Part shown: one piece after another, positions 54,353 through 64,000 of the stretch | Layout: each line of letters begins with the position of its first letter | How positions within the stretch are numbered: position 1 is the first letter of the stretch | NCBI RefSeq assembly: GCF_003945595.2 | Contig: NW_024103435.1 | Span: 34,441 to 98,440, forward strand | Length of the DNA stretch: 64,000 nt | Direction of reading: 5' to 3' | DNA from: Pipra filicauda | Taxonomy: Eukaryota > Chordata > Aves > Passeriformes > Pipridae | Notes under the pieces: model-generated | The model's input: the letters and a program-made list of their open reading frames with translations, nothing else | The model's database searches: none | What the model was told of the DNA's origin: nothing | Made by a program: the position numbers and the translations under genes

Positions 54353-55587
54353 CCCAACGCTTGTGGGTGCCACAGGCCCCTGCCATAGCAACATGGGGAA
54401 CACCCAGCTCTGCAGCAGAGCCACTAAAGCCCCCTTTGGTCCCCACATGCCACCTCAGGGTGCAGTGCTAGGGCAGGATTTGACCCTCTCCAGGCACACC
54501 CATCCTGCCTGGAGCAGCAGAGGAATGCCCAGCCAGGACACAGCCCCCAGTGCCCAGGCAGGGTGCTCCTGGGTCCTCTTGCCCTCCAAAAGGTCCCACA
54601 AGCCCAGTCTGAGCCAGTCACCCCCTGTGCTATGGGACAAACCCCAAACGGTGTTTGGGGTGCTAGAAAAGGGCTCTTCCACCCATCTCTCCTGTGAGGG
54701 GCACAGCACAACCCCAGCACCTGGGCACAACAGGGCCCAGCACCCAGAGCCACTCCCAAACCTCCCACTGGCCCAAAACCCAAATGTGCTCTGCTCGCTG
54801 AAATATTTGCCCTGGGGGACAGGGAGGGGGCTGAAATGAGGCTAAAAGGCACATTTTTGCTTGTTTTTGGAACAAGCTGGAGAATGAAAGAGAAGCCTCA
54901 GGTGCAGAGGCTGTGGCTGTGCAGGCTGTGCACGGCCCAGCTCAGGGGGCCGGGGAGGACCAGTTCCCCCAGTTCCCCCAGTTCCCCCAGTTGGGGCTGG
55001 AGCAGAGCACTGGGGTGGGACAGGCACGAAGGGACCCAGGGCAGGGCCCAGCCACCTCCCCCAGGCACCCAGCCCTCAGCTCACCTGGCTCAGCTCCTGT
55101 TGGACACCAGATCCCTGACCAGGAGGGGAGGCCAAGCCTCCATGTGTCCCCTGGGGCAGCAGAGAGCCAGGCCGGATCCATTACAGCCCTTCCATTATTC
55201 AGAGGCCCAGGCAGGACAAAGGGGAGGGACAACGGGGGAGGGAGAGGACTGGGGCTCCACTCCCCACGGTGCTGATGTGGGGCTCCATTTGCCCCCCACC
55301 AGGGTCCCCTCTGAGTCCTGCAGAAAGGGGTGGCTGTCACACCAAACCACAGCCTCGCTGAAACCCACCCCTGGAGAGCACCAGAGCGGAGGGTTTTGGC
55401 AAGCAGGCTCCGAGAGAGGCTGGGCCTGGGGGACAGGGGTGGAAAGCCCCTGCTCAGGTCTGGCCAAGTGGTGCTCACATCACCGAGCAAACCTCAGCAC
55501 CGGGGTCAGGTTCCGCTGCTGTGGGGAAGGCAGGAAGGGGAACAGCCACAGCCTGCAGAAATACACGTAGGCGAGCAGAGCCCAACC
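54353..55587. other. non-coding intergenic sequence
   Basis: Unique GC-rich sequence with a short run of CAGTTCCCC units at about 54,959-54,991. No exon recognised. Confidence 0.45.
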
Positions 55588-58280
55588 TCCCCAGCACCAC
55601 TGCCACCTCCCCAGCACCACTGCCACCTCCCCTGAACCACTGCCACCTCCCCAGCACCACTGCCACCTCCACAGTGCCCCTGCCACCTCCCCAGCACCCA
55701 TGCCACCTCCACAGCACCACTGTCACTCCACCGCACCCCTGTCACAGACCCCTGCCCCCTCCCCAGCTACCCCTGTCACCTCCCCAGCACCCCTTTGTCA
55801 CAGCACCCCTGTCACCTCCCCATGCACCACTGCACCTCCAAAGCACCACTGCCCCATCTTAACAGCACCACTGCCAGCCTCCACAGTGCCCTTCCCTCGC
55901 ACCTCCCCCAGCACCACTGCCCCACCTCCCCATTGCACCCTGCACTCCACAGCACACTGCCACCCTCCCCAGCCACCCCTGTCACCTCCACCGCACCCCT
56001 GTCACCTCCACGCACCCCTGCCACCTCCCCAGCAACGACTGCCCCCCTCATCTAGTGCCCCTGTCACATCCAGCCAGCAACCCCCCCTCTTGCCACTTCC
56101 CGCACCACTGCCACCCTTCCCCCGCACCACTGCCACCTCCACCGCACCCCTGTCACCTCACTAGCAACCACTGCCACCTCCCCAGCACCCTGTCAACCTC
56201 CACAGCGCTCCTGTTCACCTCCACAGGGCACCCCTGCCACCTCCCCAGCCACCACTGCCCACCCTCCACCGCACCACTGCCACTCCACAGCACCACTTGC
56301 CACCTCACCGTGCCCCTCCCCTGTCACCTCCCCAGCACCACTTGCCACCTCTCCCCCGCCACCACTGCCCACCTCCCAGCACCCATGCCTCCTCCCCAGC
56401 ACCCTGTCACCTCCACAGCACCCCTGTCACCTCCACAGCCACCACTGCCATTCCCAGCACCCTGCCACCTCCACAGTGCCCCTGTCACCTCCACAGCACC
56501 ACTGCCACTCCCCAGCACCACGCCACCTCCCAGCACCACTGCACCTACACAGTCACCCCTGTCTACTTCTCCACAGCACCACTGCCACCTCACAGCACCA
56601 CTTGCCACCCTCCCTAGTGCCCCTGTACATCCACAGCACCCCTGCCACTCTATCCAGCACCACTGGGCCACCTCCACAGCACCACTTGCACCTCGCACCG
56701 CACCACTGCCACCTCCCCAGCACCCACTGCCACGCTCCACAGGTGCCCCTGTACTCCCCAGCCACCACTGCCCCTCCCCAGCACCACTGCCACCTCCACA
56801 GAACCCCTGTCACCTCGTCACAGCAATCCCTGTCACAGACCCCTGTCACTCTCCCCCTGCACCATGCCACCTCCACGCACCCCTGCCACTCCACCGCAAC
56901 CCTGCCACTCCCAAGCACCCCACGCCACCCTCCCCAGCACCAACTGCCACCTCCACAGCACCCCTGGTCAGGCCATCCTCATCAGCACCCCTTTTCCACC
57001 TCCACAGCCCCCCTGCCACCTCCCAGCACCACTGCCACCCTCCGGCAGCGCCACTGCCACCTCCCCAGCACCCACTGCCACCCATCCACCCGCACCACTG
57101 CCCCTCACCTAGCGCCACTGCCACACGCTCACAGCACCATGCCACTCACAAGCACCACTGCCAACTCCACCGCACCCCTGTCCCTCCACAGCAACACGGC
57201 CACCTCCAGCAGTTGCCCTGCCAAATACCCAGCAACCCTGTCACCTCCACAGCACCCCTTCACCTCCACCGGCCCCCACCACTGCCACTCCCCCGCCCCA
57301 CTGCCCCTCCACAGCACCCCTTGTCCACCTCCCCAGCACCTGTCACTCCCCAGCACCCCGTCCCACCTCCACAGCACCACTGCCACCTCCACAGCACCAC
57401 TGCCACCTCCACAGCACCCCTGTCACCTCCCCAGCACCACTGCCACCTCCACAGCACCCCTGCCACCTCCCCAGCACCACTGCCACCTCCACAGCACCAC
57501 TGCCACCTCCCCAGCACCACTGCCACCTCCACAGTGCCCCTGTCACCTCCCCAGCACCACTGCCACCTCCCCAGCACCACTGCCACCTCCCCAGCACCAC
57601 TGCCACCTCCACAGCACCCCTGTCACCTCCACAGCACCACTGCCACCTCCACAGCACCACTGCCACCTCCACAGTGCCCCTGTCACCTCCACAGCACCCC
57701 TGCCACCTCCCCAGCACCACTGCCACCTCCACAGCACCACTGCCACCTCCACAGCACCACTGCCACCTCCACAGCACCCCTGTCACCTCCACAGCACCAC
57801 TGCCACCTCCACAGTGCCCCTGCCACCTCCCCAGCACCCCTGTCACCTCCACAGCACCCCTGTCACCTCCACAGCACCACTGCCACCTCCACCAGCACCA
57901 CTGCCACCTCCACAGCACCACCTCCACCTCCCCAGCACCACTGCCACCTCCACAGCACCACTGCCACCTCCACAGCACCCCTGCCACCTCCACAGTGCCC
58001 CTGCCACCTCCACAGTGCCCCTGCCACCTCCCCAGCACCCCTGTCACCTCCACAGCACCCCTGTCACCTCCACAGCACCACTGCCACCTCCCCAGCACCA
58101 CTGCCACCTCCACAGCACCCCTGTCACCTCCCCAGCACCCCTGTCACCTCCCCAGCACCACTGCCACCTCCCCAGCACCACTGCCACCTCCACAGCGCCC
58201 CTGCCACCTCCACAGTGCCCCTGTCACCTCCACAGTGCCCCTGCCACCTCCACAGCACCCCTGCCACCTCCACAGCCTCC
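55588..58280. repeat. large 20-bp minisatellite, about 2.7 kb
   Basis: Tandem CACCTCCACAGCACCACTGC units with variants (CCAGCACC, CAGTGCCC, GCACCCCTGT). From about 57,361 to 58,280 the copies keep an almost perfect 20-bp phase, as do the first hundred or so bases. From about 55,700 to 57,360 nearly every copy carries single-base insertions or deletions. The stop-free unit yields a 756-codon plus-strand frame and several overlapping ones, all artefacts. The minus strand is rich in GGTGGCAGTGGTGC, so polymerase slippage and sequencing difficulty are expected. Confidence 0.97.
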
Positions 58281-60516
58281 CCCCATGGATCAGCAGGGGT
58301 CCCTGATCCCTGCCAGCCCCACTGACCAGCACCACAGTCACCAGAAGGTTTGTACAGGGAAAGAGTGAAAATCTTTCTTCCACATTTTATACATTTCAGC
58401 CTAGAAAAAGGCTGGTGTGGGAGAGACACCTCTGTCTGTATTTAAACAGCTGTATTTGGATGCAGCAAGCCTGTTGGTAGCAGGAAACATCCCATCCACC
58501 TGCTTCCTGCTGTTCCAGCCCAGGATCAGCCCCAGGATTTACTCTGGGGTGGGTGCTGCTGGGTGGCCCTGCCCCAGCACACTGAGCACACCCTGGGCAT
58601 GCCACACTCGTGGTTAGAACACACCCCTGCTCTCACAGACGGCAGGAACACCCAGCCCCGGGAGCTGTCCCGTGTTTCTGCACAGAAGCAAGAAAGAAGC
58701 CCAGGCTGCCGTTCCCATCCCCGCTCAGCCAGGGCAGCTCTCCCGGGTGAGGGCAGAGCTTTACACAGCCTGATCTGGGAACCAAACACCTCTGCTCCCA
58801 CCCTCCAGACCCCTGCACAAGCAGCAATCAGCAGGCATCACCCTGCAAACCCGAGTTTCCAGGGAATGCAGCACAAAACACCTGGAAGCACAGTCCGGAA
58901 CTCTTGGCTCCCTCCAAGACAACAGGGAACTGTGCAGCCTCCCCACATTTCACTCTCTGACCTCCACCCCCTGAACACTTGTCCCAGAGCTCAGGGGCAT
59001 TTAACCCCACGGCAAAACAGAGGATTGTTGTCCCCCATTGCCCTGGAGCAGCTTCCTCCTGGCACAGGGATGGAGCCCTGCACAGCTCCAGGGCACTGCC
59101 CCGCTGTCCTGCCCTCCTGCTCTGCTGCCAGGGCGGGTCAGGATCACAGGCACAGCACAGTTCTCTCACCCTGCACCTCTACTCCGACCAGTCTAGTTCC
59201 CACACTCACCTGCTGGGCATCCCCAGGTGTTGAGCAGCAGTGAGGAGGGGACTGCGAGGCAGGAGCTGTCCCAAAGTGTGTGTTCGAAGTCAACAGCAAG
59301 AGCCTCTAAGGCAGATCCCAGTCTGGGGCAATGTCCTTGGTGGTGATTTACAGAGTGCAGGAACTCCTCCCAGGGGGCTACACCAGGGCCATGGGGGTGA
59401 CAGAATCAGAGTACTCTGAGTTGGAAGGGACCCACAGCATCGAGTCCAAACTGAGCTGGCACAACTCCCTCTCCTTCCAGGTGCTTCACTAAACATCACA
59501 TATGGAAAAGTGCTGTTACTCCTGCTTGGGACAAGGTCTGAAGTGCACCAGGACTGAGGAGCTGATCATGGACAGGCAGAACTCAGTGCCCTGCTCCTCA
59601 CCCCACTTCAGTCACTCCTCCTCATCTGCCCCTGCACTGCAGCCCCTCCTCTGCCTGCACCACTCCTGCACCAGGAGCCTCATCCATCCTGGATCCATCC
59701 CATCCTCCTGACAGGCCCCTCTCCCTTCTCAGTCAGCCCAGAGCCACAGAAAGTTTCAGGGTCGCTTCTTCCTCACAGAAATTACTCAGTTTAGCCAAAA
59801 GCCAGAGCAGTGACTGCTTGTGGGCTTTCAACAGCAAACATTTCCACACTGCTCTCAGAAACCACACTGGGTTGAGTCCTTCATCACTGCTTTTGTTATT
59901 TTAGTTATCCCCTCCAGCTCCTCTCCCTCCCTGTTTATCTTCTCTGAAAAGCACCTTCTGGCTTTAAAAGTTTAGTTCTTCTTTTCAAAGACAAAACACC
60001 AGCGTGAGAACTTGGAGTACCTTTGCATTCAAGAGAGACTTTTGCCTTACGACTCCTCTTTGAAATAATTCCTTTGTTTGATCATTTATGCCCTTCCTGA
60101 AACTTGGATCTCTTGGGCTGGGAGGTAAGGTTATGGTTGATCACTTCTGCTTTGCTCTCTGCTTCTCAGACACTGAAATATCGCACTGTGGGTGAGCACC
60201 ATCCTGCTGCAGCAAAACAAAGGTGGATTTTGTTTGTAAATTGTCTCTGGAAAGCAAATCGGAAAGTTCTTGGAAAGCAAAACCTCCTGCTTCTTCCTGA
60301 ACAACAGAACACAGGACCACTTTGATTAGCACCAAAAGGATTTTAAATGAATAGTTCCAGGGAGCTCCTTTCAAATCATAAAATGTCAATTTTACATAAA
60401 AGTGTGTTTACAAATAGTTTCTGCTTTACACTCAGCTCTGCCCATTACTGACCAGAAGTTATATACACACAAACTAGCTCAGCAGCTTCAACCACTTGCA
60501 AGGGAGGACTGCAGAA
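58281..60516. other. intergenic sequence downstream of TMEM183A
   Basis: Unique sequence with a CR1 remnant at 59,400-59,490. No exon or RNA gene recognised. Confidence 0.45.
59400..59490 (-). mobile_element. CR1 LINE remnant
   Basis: CAGAATCAGAGTACTCTGAG then TTGGAAGGGACCCACAGCAT and CGAGTCCAAACTGAGC: antisense of a CR1 3' end, minus orientation, under 100 bp. Confidence 0.7.
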
Positions 60517-60522
60517 TTTATT
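60517..60522 (-). terminator. TMEM183A: TMEM183A poly(A) signal AATAAA
   Basis: TTTATT on the plus strand reads AATAAA on the minus strand, 95 nt past the TMEM183A stop codon. It is the first canonical hexamer after the stop. Confidence 0.6.
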
Positions 60523-60616
60523 TAAGAAATAAAAATAGGATTTTCCTGGTTCCTAGAAATCCTCTTCGGCCTGCCAGACCCAGTCACCTGCCGGCTCCTG
60601 CAGCCTCGGGAGAGCA

Positions 60617-60802
60617 CTAAGCTTTCGGGGAGAAGGGGTACTGTGGGTGCCACCAATCGAGGAGCCTGACGCTGTGCACGGGGTCCAGCACCACCTGCAC
60701 CCCCTGCTCCAGGCGGGGCTTCTTCCCGTTGCGGATGGGGGTGTCCTGGAACACGAGGCGCACGCGGTGGTGCCGCATGTCGGTGCTCACGTTGATGGTG
60801 AA
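60617..60802 (-). CDS. TMEM183A: TMEM183A last coding exon
   Basis: 61 residues plus TAG, beginning [20 protein letters not shown] after the acceptor CTCTCCTGCAG. It holds the end of the hydrophobic span and the strongly conserved [14 protein letters not shown]-terminal motif. Confidence 0.97.
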   Translation of the reverse strand, partial: FTINVSTDMRHHRVRLVFQDTPIRNGKKPRLEQGVQVVLDPVHSVRLLDWWHPQYPFSPKA

Positions 60803-63458
60803 CTGCAGGAGAGGAGAGACCAGAGGGGCTTCAGCAAAACCAACAGGAGTTCTGAGCACAGCACTTCTAGGTTTTTGTGACTTCTCCTGGCCCGTGCAAG
60901 TCTGAAGTGTTTCAGAGTTTGTCGCAGTCACAGGGACCGGTTTATCACCCTGTGGATAACCAACCCTGTGTGTGCTACACCCTCTGTGCCATTGCTGAGG
61001 GACTGCTAACAAAGGGATTGTTTGCAGCAGCTGCCCAGGGCACACCTGACACCTCAGGCTCTCAGAACCCTGCAGGCAGGGCAGCGTTTCTTTGTCCTCA
61101 CACCAATGGCTCAGCCCTGGGAACTCCCCTCCAGGGAGGCATCAGCACCTTCACCCCCAGCCCGAGGGCTCATCTCTGCTCATGGGCCACCTTGGACTGG
61201 CACAAGGGGCAGCTGCAGCCACCCAGAGCATCAAAGGTTCCAAAAACGTCCCAGGGCTCACAGAGTTCAATCCCTCCTCGGCACAATCCCCGCCCTGGGG
61301 GAGGCACTGGGCATCCCCACCTCAACCTGAGCACAGACACTCTGCGGGTCTGGGCACTGCTGGGACCACTGGTGGATCCAGAGGAGGACCAGAACTCCAA
61401 CAGAACTGTGCCCACCATCCTGACCAACAGCTCTCCTTTCCTTTTCCTTTGCCCCCGGGGGGGCCACGTGGAGCTCAGCACTGGGGCCCATGAACACTGC
61501 TCTGTTCTTGCCCCAGGGTGCTGGGTTATACATCTGTCTTTGGGGGTTAAAACCAGTTTTCTTCGTATCATTGCACTTACTGCAATCATTTTAGTGAATT
61601 GTAACTCTGACTTGGGATCTCTCTCGAGTTGGGTTTGTTTCTCCCACTGCTTTCCTTTTAAACCAGCACAGAGTCACAGTGAGTTTACAGCACTGCCTGG
61701 CCACCCAAACAATAATGTTCTGAGTTGTAAGGGTTGTAGAAGGGTTGTAAAACATTGGGACAGGCTGCCCAGGGCAGGGGTGGAGTCGCCATCCCTGGAA
61801 GGGATGTGGATGTGGCACCTGGGGACGTGATTAGGGGTGAATGTGGCAGTGCTGGGCAATGGTTGGACTCGATGCACTGGAAGGTCTTTTCCAATCTAAA
61901 CAATTTTATGAGTCTGTGATTTTAAGAGAATCTGGAAGCAAGTGGCTGTCAGGGGAAGTCTGGAACTCGCTGCCCTACTCCCAAGTGAAGCCAGACTGAA
62001 CCTCTTCTGGGCACAGGCCATTTCTGAAGCCCTGACTCACCAGCACAGCCCCTTGTGCTGCCCCTTGTTCACCACAGAGCTGCCCCAACACTCCTGCTCT
62101 GCTGCTCTCTGGAGCCCAACTTTGGGGGTTTGTTCCAAAGCTGCCCTTCCTCCCATCAAGGACCAAACACACATTGAAAGAGTTTGCTCAGATGGGATTT
62201 TCCTCTCAGAATTTATTGCCAATAAGGAGATATTTTCTTGAGGAGGGCAGACCTGCACTTCTCCTGCTCCCTCCCTCTCGTACCTGCTGCAGTTCTGGTA
62301 ACTAATCACCCCCAAACACTGCACCACAACCACAACTCCTGCAGATTCTCTACATCCTCTGTATTTACTGCACCAAATAGGGAAGAGCTGATGGAAATGG
62401 AGAAGTTAAACTGAGACCCTCAGCATTTCCTGTTCATAAGATTCCTAAAAGTGGTTTGCTGACAAAGCAGTGGGATTTGCACAGCCCCAGGGAGGCACTG
62501 GGTGGGATTCCTGGGGTTGTCCTGTGCAAGGCCAGGAGCTGGGACTCAAAGCTCCTTGTTGGTCCCTTCCAACCCAGGAGGTTCCATGATTTTAGGTGCC
62601 CTCCTTCCAGAAACCTCACCTGCAAAGCCTGCCTGGCAGCTTCTCCCCCACTCACCAAGGTAAACGTCATGCCCATGACGATTGGCACGAAGATGAAGTT
62701 GAAGGTGGTGATCTGCAGCAGGCAGCAATCCTGATCCGGGTTCGTGTGCACCTCCTCGTACTGGATGGGGGGCTGGAGACCTTTGCAACACTTGCTCTTC
62801 AATCTGGGGGACTTGGAAAGAAAGAGGCCCTGACTGAGCTGAGCAGGTTCTCACCACCTCCCCGTGTGTTTTGGGCAGTGTTCCCAAAACAACCAGAAGC
62901 CTTCACTCGGGACAGGCAGGACCATTCCTTTAGAGGGGAAAGCTGCAGAATTCCCAAGGTTGCCTGAGACTACTGGCTTCTCCCAGGACCCATTCCTGGA
63001 GGTTTTCCCTTGCTTTATTTCTCTGAGAAATCTTTGCAATGGTAAAACAAGAAGTTTCAGGTTTTTGGTCAACATTTTGATTGCTACAGTCATACAACTG
63101 GGTTTGAGTAGCAATCAGACCCAAAGGTGAGATTATTTGGGGTAACAAATGATCCCCGTCAGAAGGGATATCAAAGGAGGAAATAAAAATCTGGGATTCT
63201 AAATGTCTTGGTAACACACACAGAAGATTGAGTGTAGTTTCAGACTGTGCTTTAGTTTACCAGGGGAATCAGAATTCCCATTTATTGTCTGAAGGCATAA
63301 AAAGTTTTCACCTTCCCTTTTACCACCCAGAAAAATAATTTCTGCTTCAAACAAAAGTCACTGCCAATCTTTCATACCTGCTTTTTGAACTTGAAGTTGA
63401 ATTCCCACATTGCTTCTTGTCTGTTCCCTACAATCTTTTTGCACCAGAAAAGCAGACA
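60617..63458 (-). CDS. TMEM183A: TMEM183A, 3' part (last three coding exons, 140 aa)
   Basis: TMEM183A is a conserved vertebrate membrane protein of about 376 residues in human with no settled molecular function. The three exons here are 63,458-63,378, 62,811-62,656 and 60,802-60,617, all in phase 0 (81, 156 and 186 nt). The translation contains [50 protein letters not shown], a hydrophobic span ([21 protein letters not shown]), [17 protein letters not shown] and the C terminus [17 protein letters not shown] before TAG. This matches the human C-terminal third with only scattered substitutions. The two introns are 566 bp and 1,853 bp. The 5' exons, including the Lys/Arg-rich N-terminal region, lie right of base 64,000. 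No upstream exon was found in 63,462-64,000. Confidence 0.97.
61725..61920 (+). mobile_element. CR1 LINE 3' fragment in TMEM183A intron
   Basis: GACAGGCTGCCCAGGGCAGG, GTCGCCATCCCTGGAAGGGA, ATGGTTGGACTCGATGCACT and AGGTCTTTTCCAATC, ending ATGAGTCTGTGATTTT: sense CR1 3' end, plus orientation, antisense to TMEM183A. Confidence 0.83.
62550..62600 (+). mobile_element. CR1 LINE 3' terminus, short
   Basis: CTTGTTGGTCCCTTCCAACC then CAGGAGGTTCCATGATTTTAGG: the last 50 bp or so of a plus-oriented CR1, lying about 55 bp beyond the TMEM183A exon at 62,656-62,811, on the 3' side of its donor. Confidence 0.65.
62656..62811 (-). CDS. TMEM183A: TMEM183A penultimate coding exon
   Basis: 52 residues from [20 protein letters not shown] to [12 protein letters not shown]. 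The acceptor is TTTCCAAG (an AAG rather than CAG). A nearby CCCCCAG eight bases further in would be phase 1 and would break the frame with the preceding phase-0 exon, so the AAG site is chosen. Donor TTG|GTGAGT. Confidence 0.95.
63378..63458 (-). CDS. TMEM183A: TMEM183A antepenultimate coding exon
   Basis: 27 residues, [20 protein letters not shown] then NFKFKKQ, between acceptor TTCCACCTCAG and donor GTATGA. Near identical to the mammalian exon, which fixes the gene's identity. Confidence 0.96.
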
Positions 63459-63461
63459 CTG

Positions 63462-64000
63462 AGGTGGAAAAAAAGAAACACACAAAATTATGAAACCCTT
63501 AGAGGCACCACTTTAAATAAGTTTTAGCAGAGCATAAAGGCTTCCAATTGCAAACACAATTATATAAGAGCAATTAGGAGCCACTTATTCAAATTAATTA
63601 TGTTCAAAGAACCCTCTCAGCAGCTTAGGTCTCCCAGTTTCAAGTTGGCCAACTCCTCATGCAACTGGAGAACACAGCACGTAGCCAACTGATGTGCCAA
63701 ACAGAAAAATCCAGTTGTGCCATTTATCCTTTTCCTAAGGCAGGGGATGAGTGGTGCAGATTCATCCATTCCCTCCACCCACCAGGAACTCCCACCAAAC
63801 TGGGCTCCAAACGAGATCAAAGCCAGGAACAACCGAAACCAGAGCAAGGAGCAAGAAGGAAAGGATCCAAAGGGAAATGCAAAGCTCAGCACATGAGCTG
63901 TGAGGTGACGGATGAGAAAGTTCCTGAGCCACTGTGGTGTCAAACCTTGACATCACCAGGCACTGCCTGTCACTGCTCAGAGCACAGAACCACTGCCAGG
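63462..64000. other. TMEM183A: TMEM183A intronic sequence at window edge
   Basis: No exon of TMEM183A or any other gene recognised. The preceding TMEM183A exon must lie beyond the window. Confidence 0.6.

Noticed and set aside
56055..58325. 756-codon plus-strand open frame
   Set aside because: Pure translation of the 20-bp minisatellite. Comparable frames exist in other phases and on the minus strand because the unit lacks stops.
45000..60500. Search for ASCL5 (bHLH) and CACNA1S exons expected beside TMEM9
   Set aside because: No bHLH motif or voltage-sensor/pore repeat was seen on either strand.

Overview
This is vertebrate nuclear DNA, almost certainly from a bird. It has multi-exon genes with GT-AG introns, CpG-island promoters, many 3' fragments of CR1 LINEs (the typical avian retroposon), and a compact, GC-rich, minisatellite-rich texture like that of an avian microchromosome. 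There is no operon, phage, CRISPR or other microbial structure. I recognise four protein-coding genes. All correspond to genes or gene families of human 1q32 (established knowledge).

Layout from left to right. (1) 1-2,147 and 2,271 to about 38,500: one early coding exon of IGFN1 on the minus strand (2,148-2,270), followed by about 36 kb with no recognisable coding exon. That stretch holds CR1 fragments, minisatellites near 4.1, 7.5-8.0, 16.8-17.2 and 18.2-18.5 kb, a CpG-rich patch near 13.3-13.7 kb and a possible muscle-type regulatory cluster near 31.6-31.75 kb. It is IGFN1 intron 1 and/or intergenic DNA. (2) 38.5-39.1 kb: a CpG island with CCAAT and GC boxes, the TMEM9 promoter. (3) 41,190-44,682 plus strand: TMEM9, complete, five coding exons, 191 residues. 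(4) 46,726-49,457 minus strand: a complete three-exon MGAT4-family glycosyltransferase of 467 residues, closest to MGAT4C. It lies tail to tail with TMEM9, and a second CpG island at about 52.1-52.4 kb is its probable promoter. (5) 49.5-60.5 kb: intergenic, dominated by tandem repeats, chiefly a 2.7 kb array of a 20-bp unit at 55.6-58.3 kb. (6) 60,617-63,458 minus strand: the last three coding exons of TMEM183A. Its 5' exons lie beyond the right edge.

The genes are not a functional cluster. TMEM9 is an endolysosomal membrane protein, the MGAT4-like protein is a Golgi type II glycosyltransferase, TMEM183A is a poorly characterised membrane protein and IGFN1 is a muscle sarcomere/Z-disc protein. 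The shared signal is synteny: IGFN1 and TMEM9 are head to head as in human. TMEM183A, which from memory is about 2 Mb away in human, is here only about 15 kb from the 3' end of TMEM9, with an intact MGAT4-family gene between them.

I found no convincing new biological system. The points most worth a second look are the intact MGAT4 paralogue with a codon-homogeneous leucine anchor, the altered gene order, the abrupt loss of repeat fidelity inside the large minisatellite (probably assembly error), and the candidate regulatory clusters.
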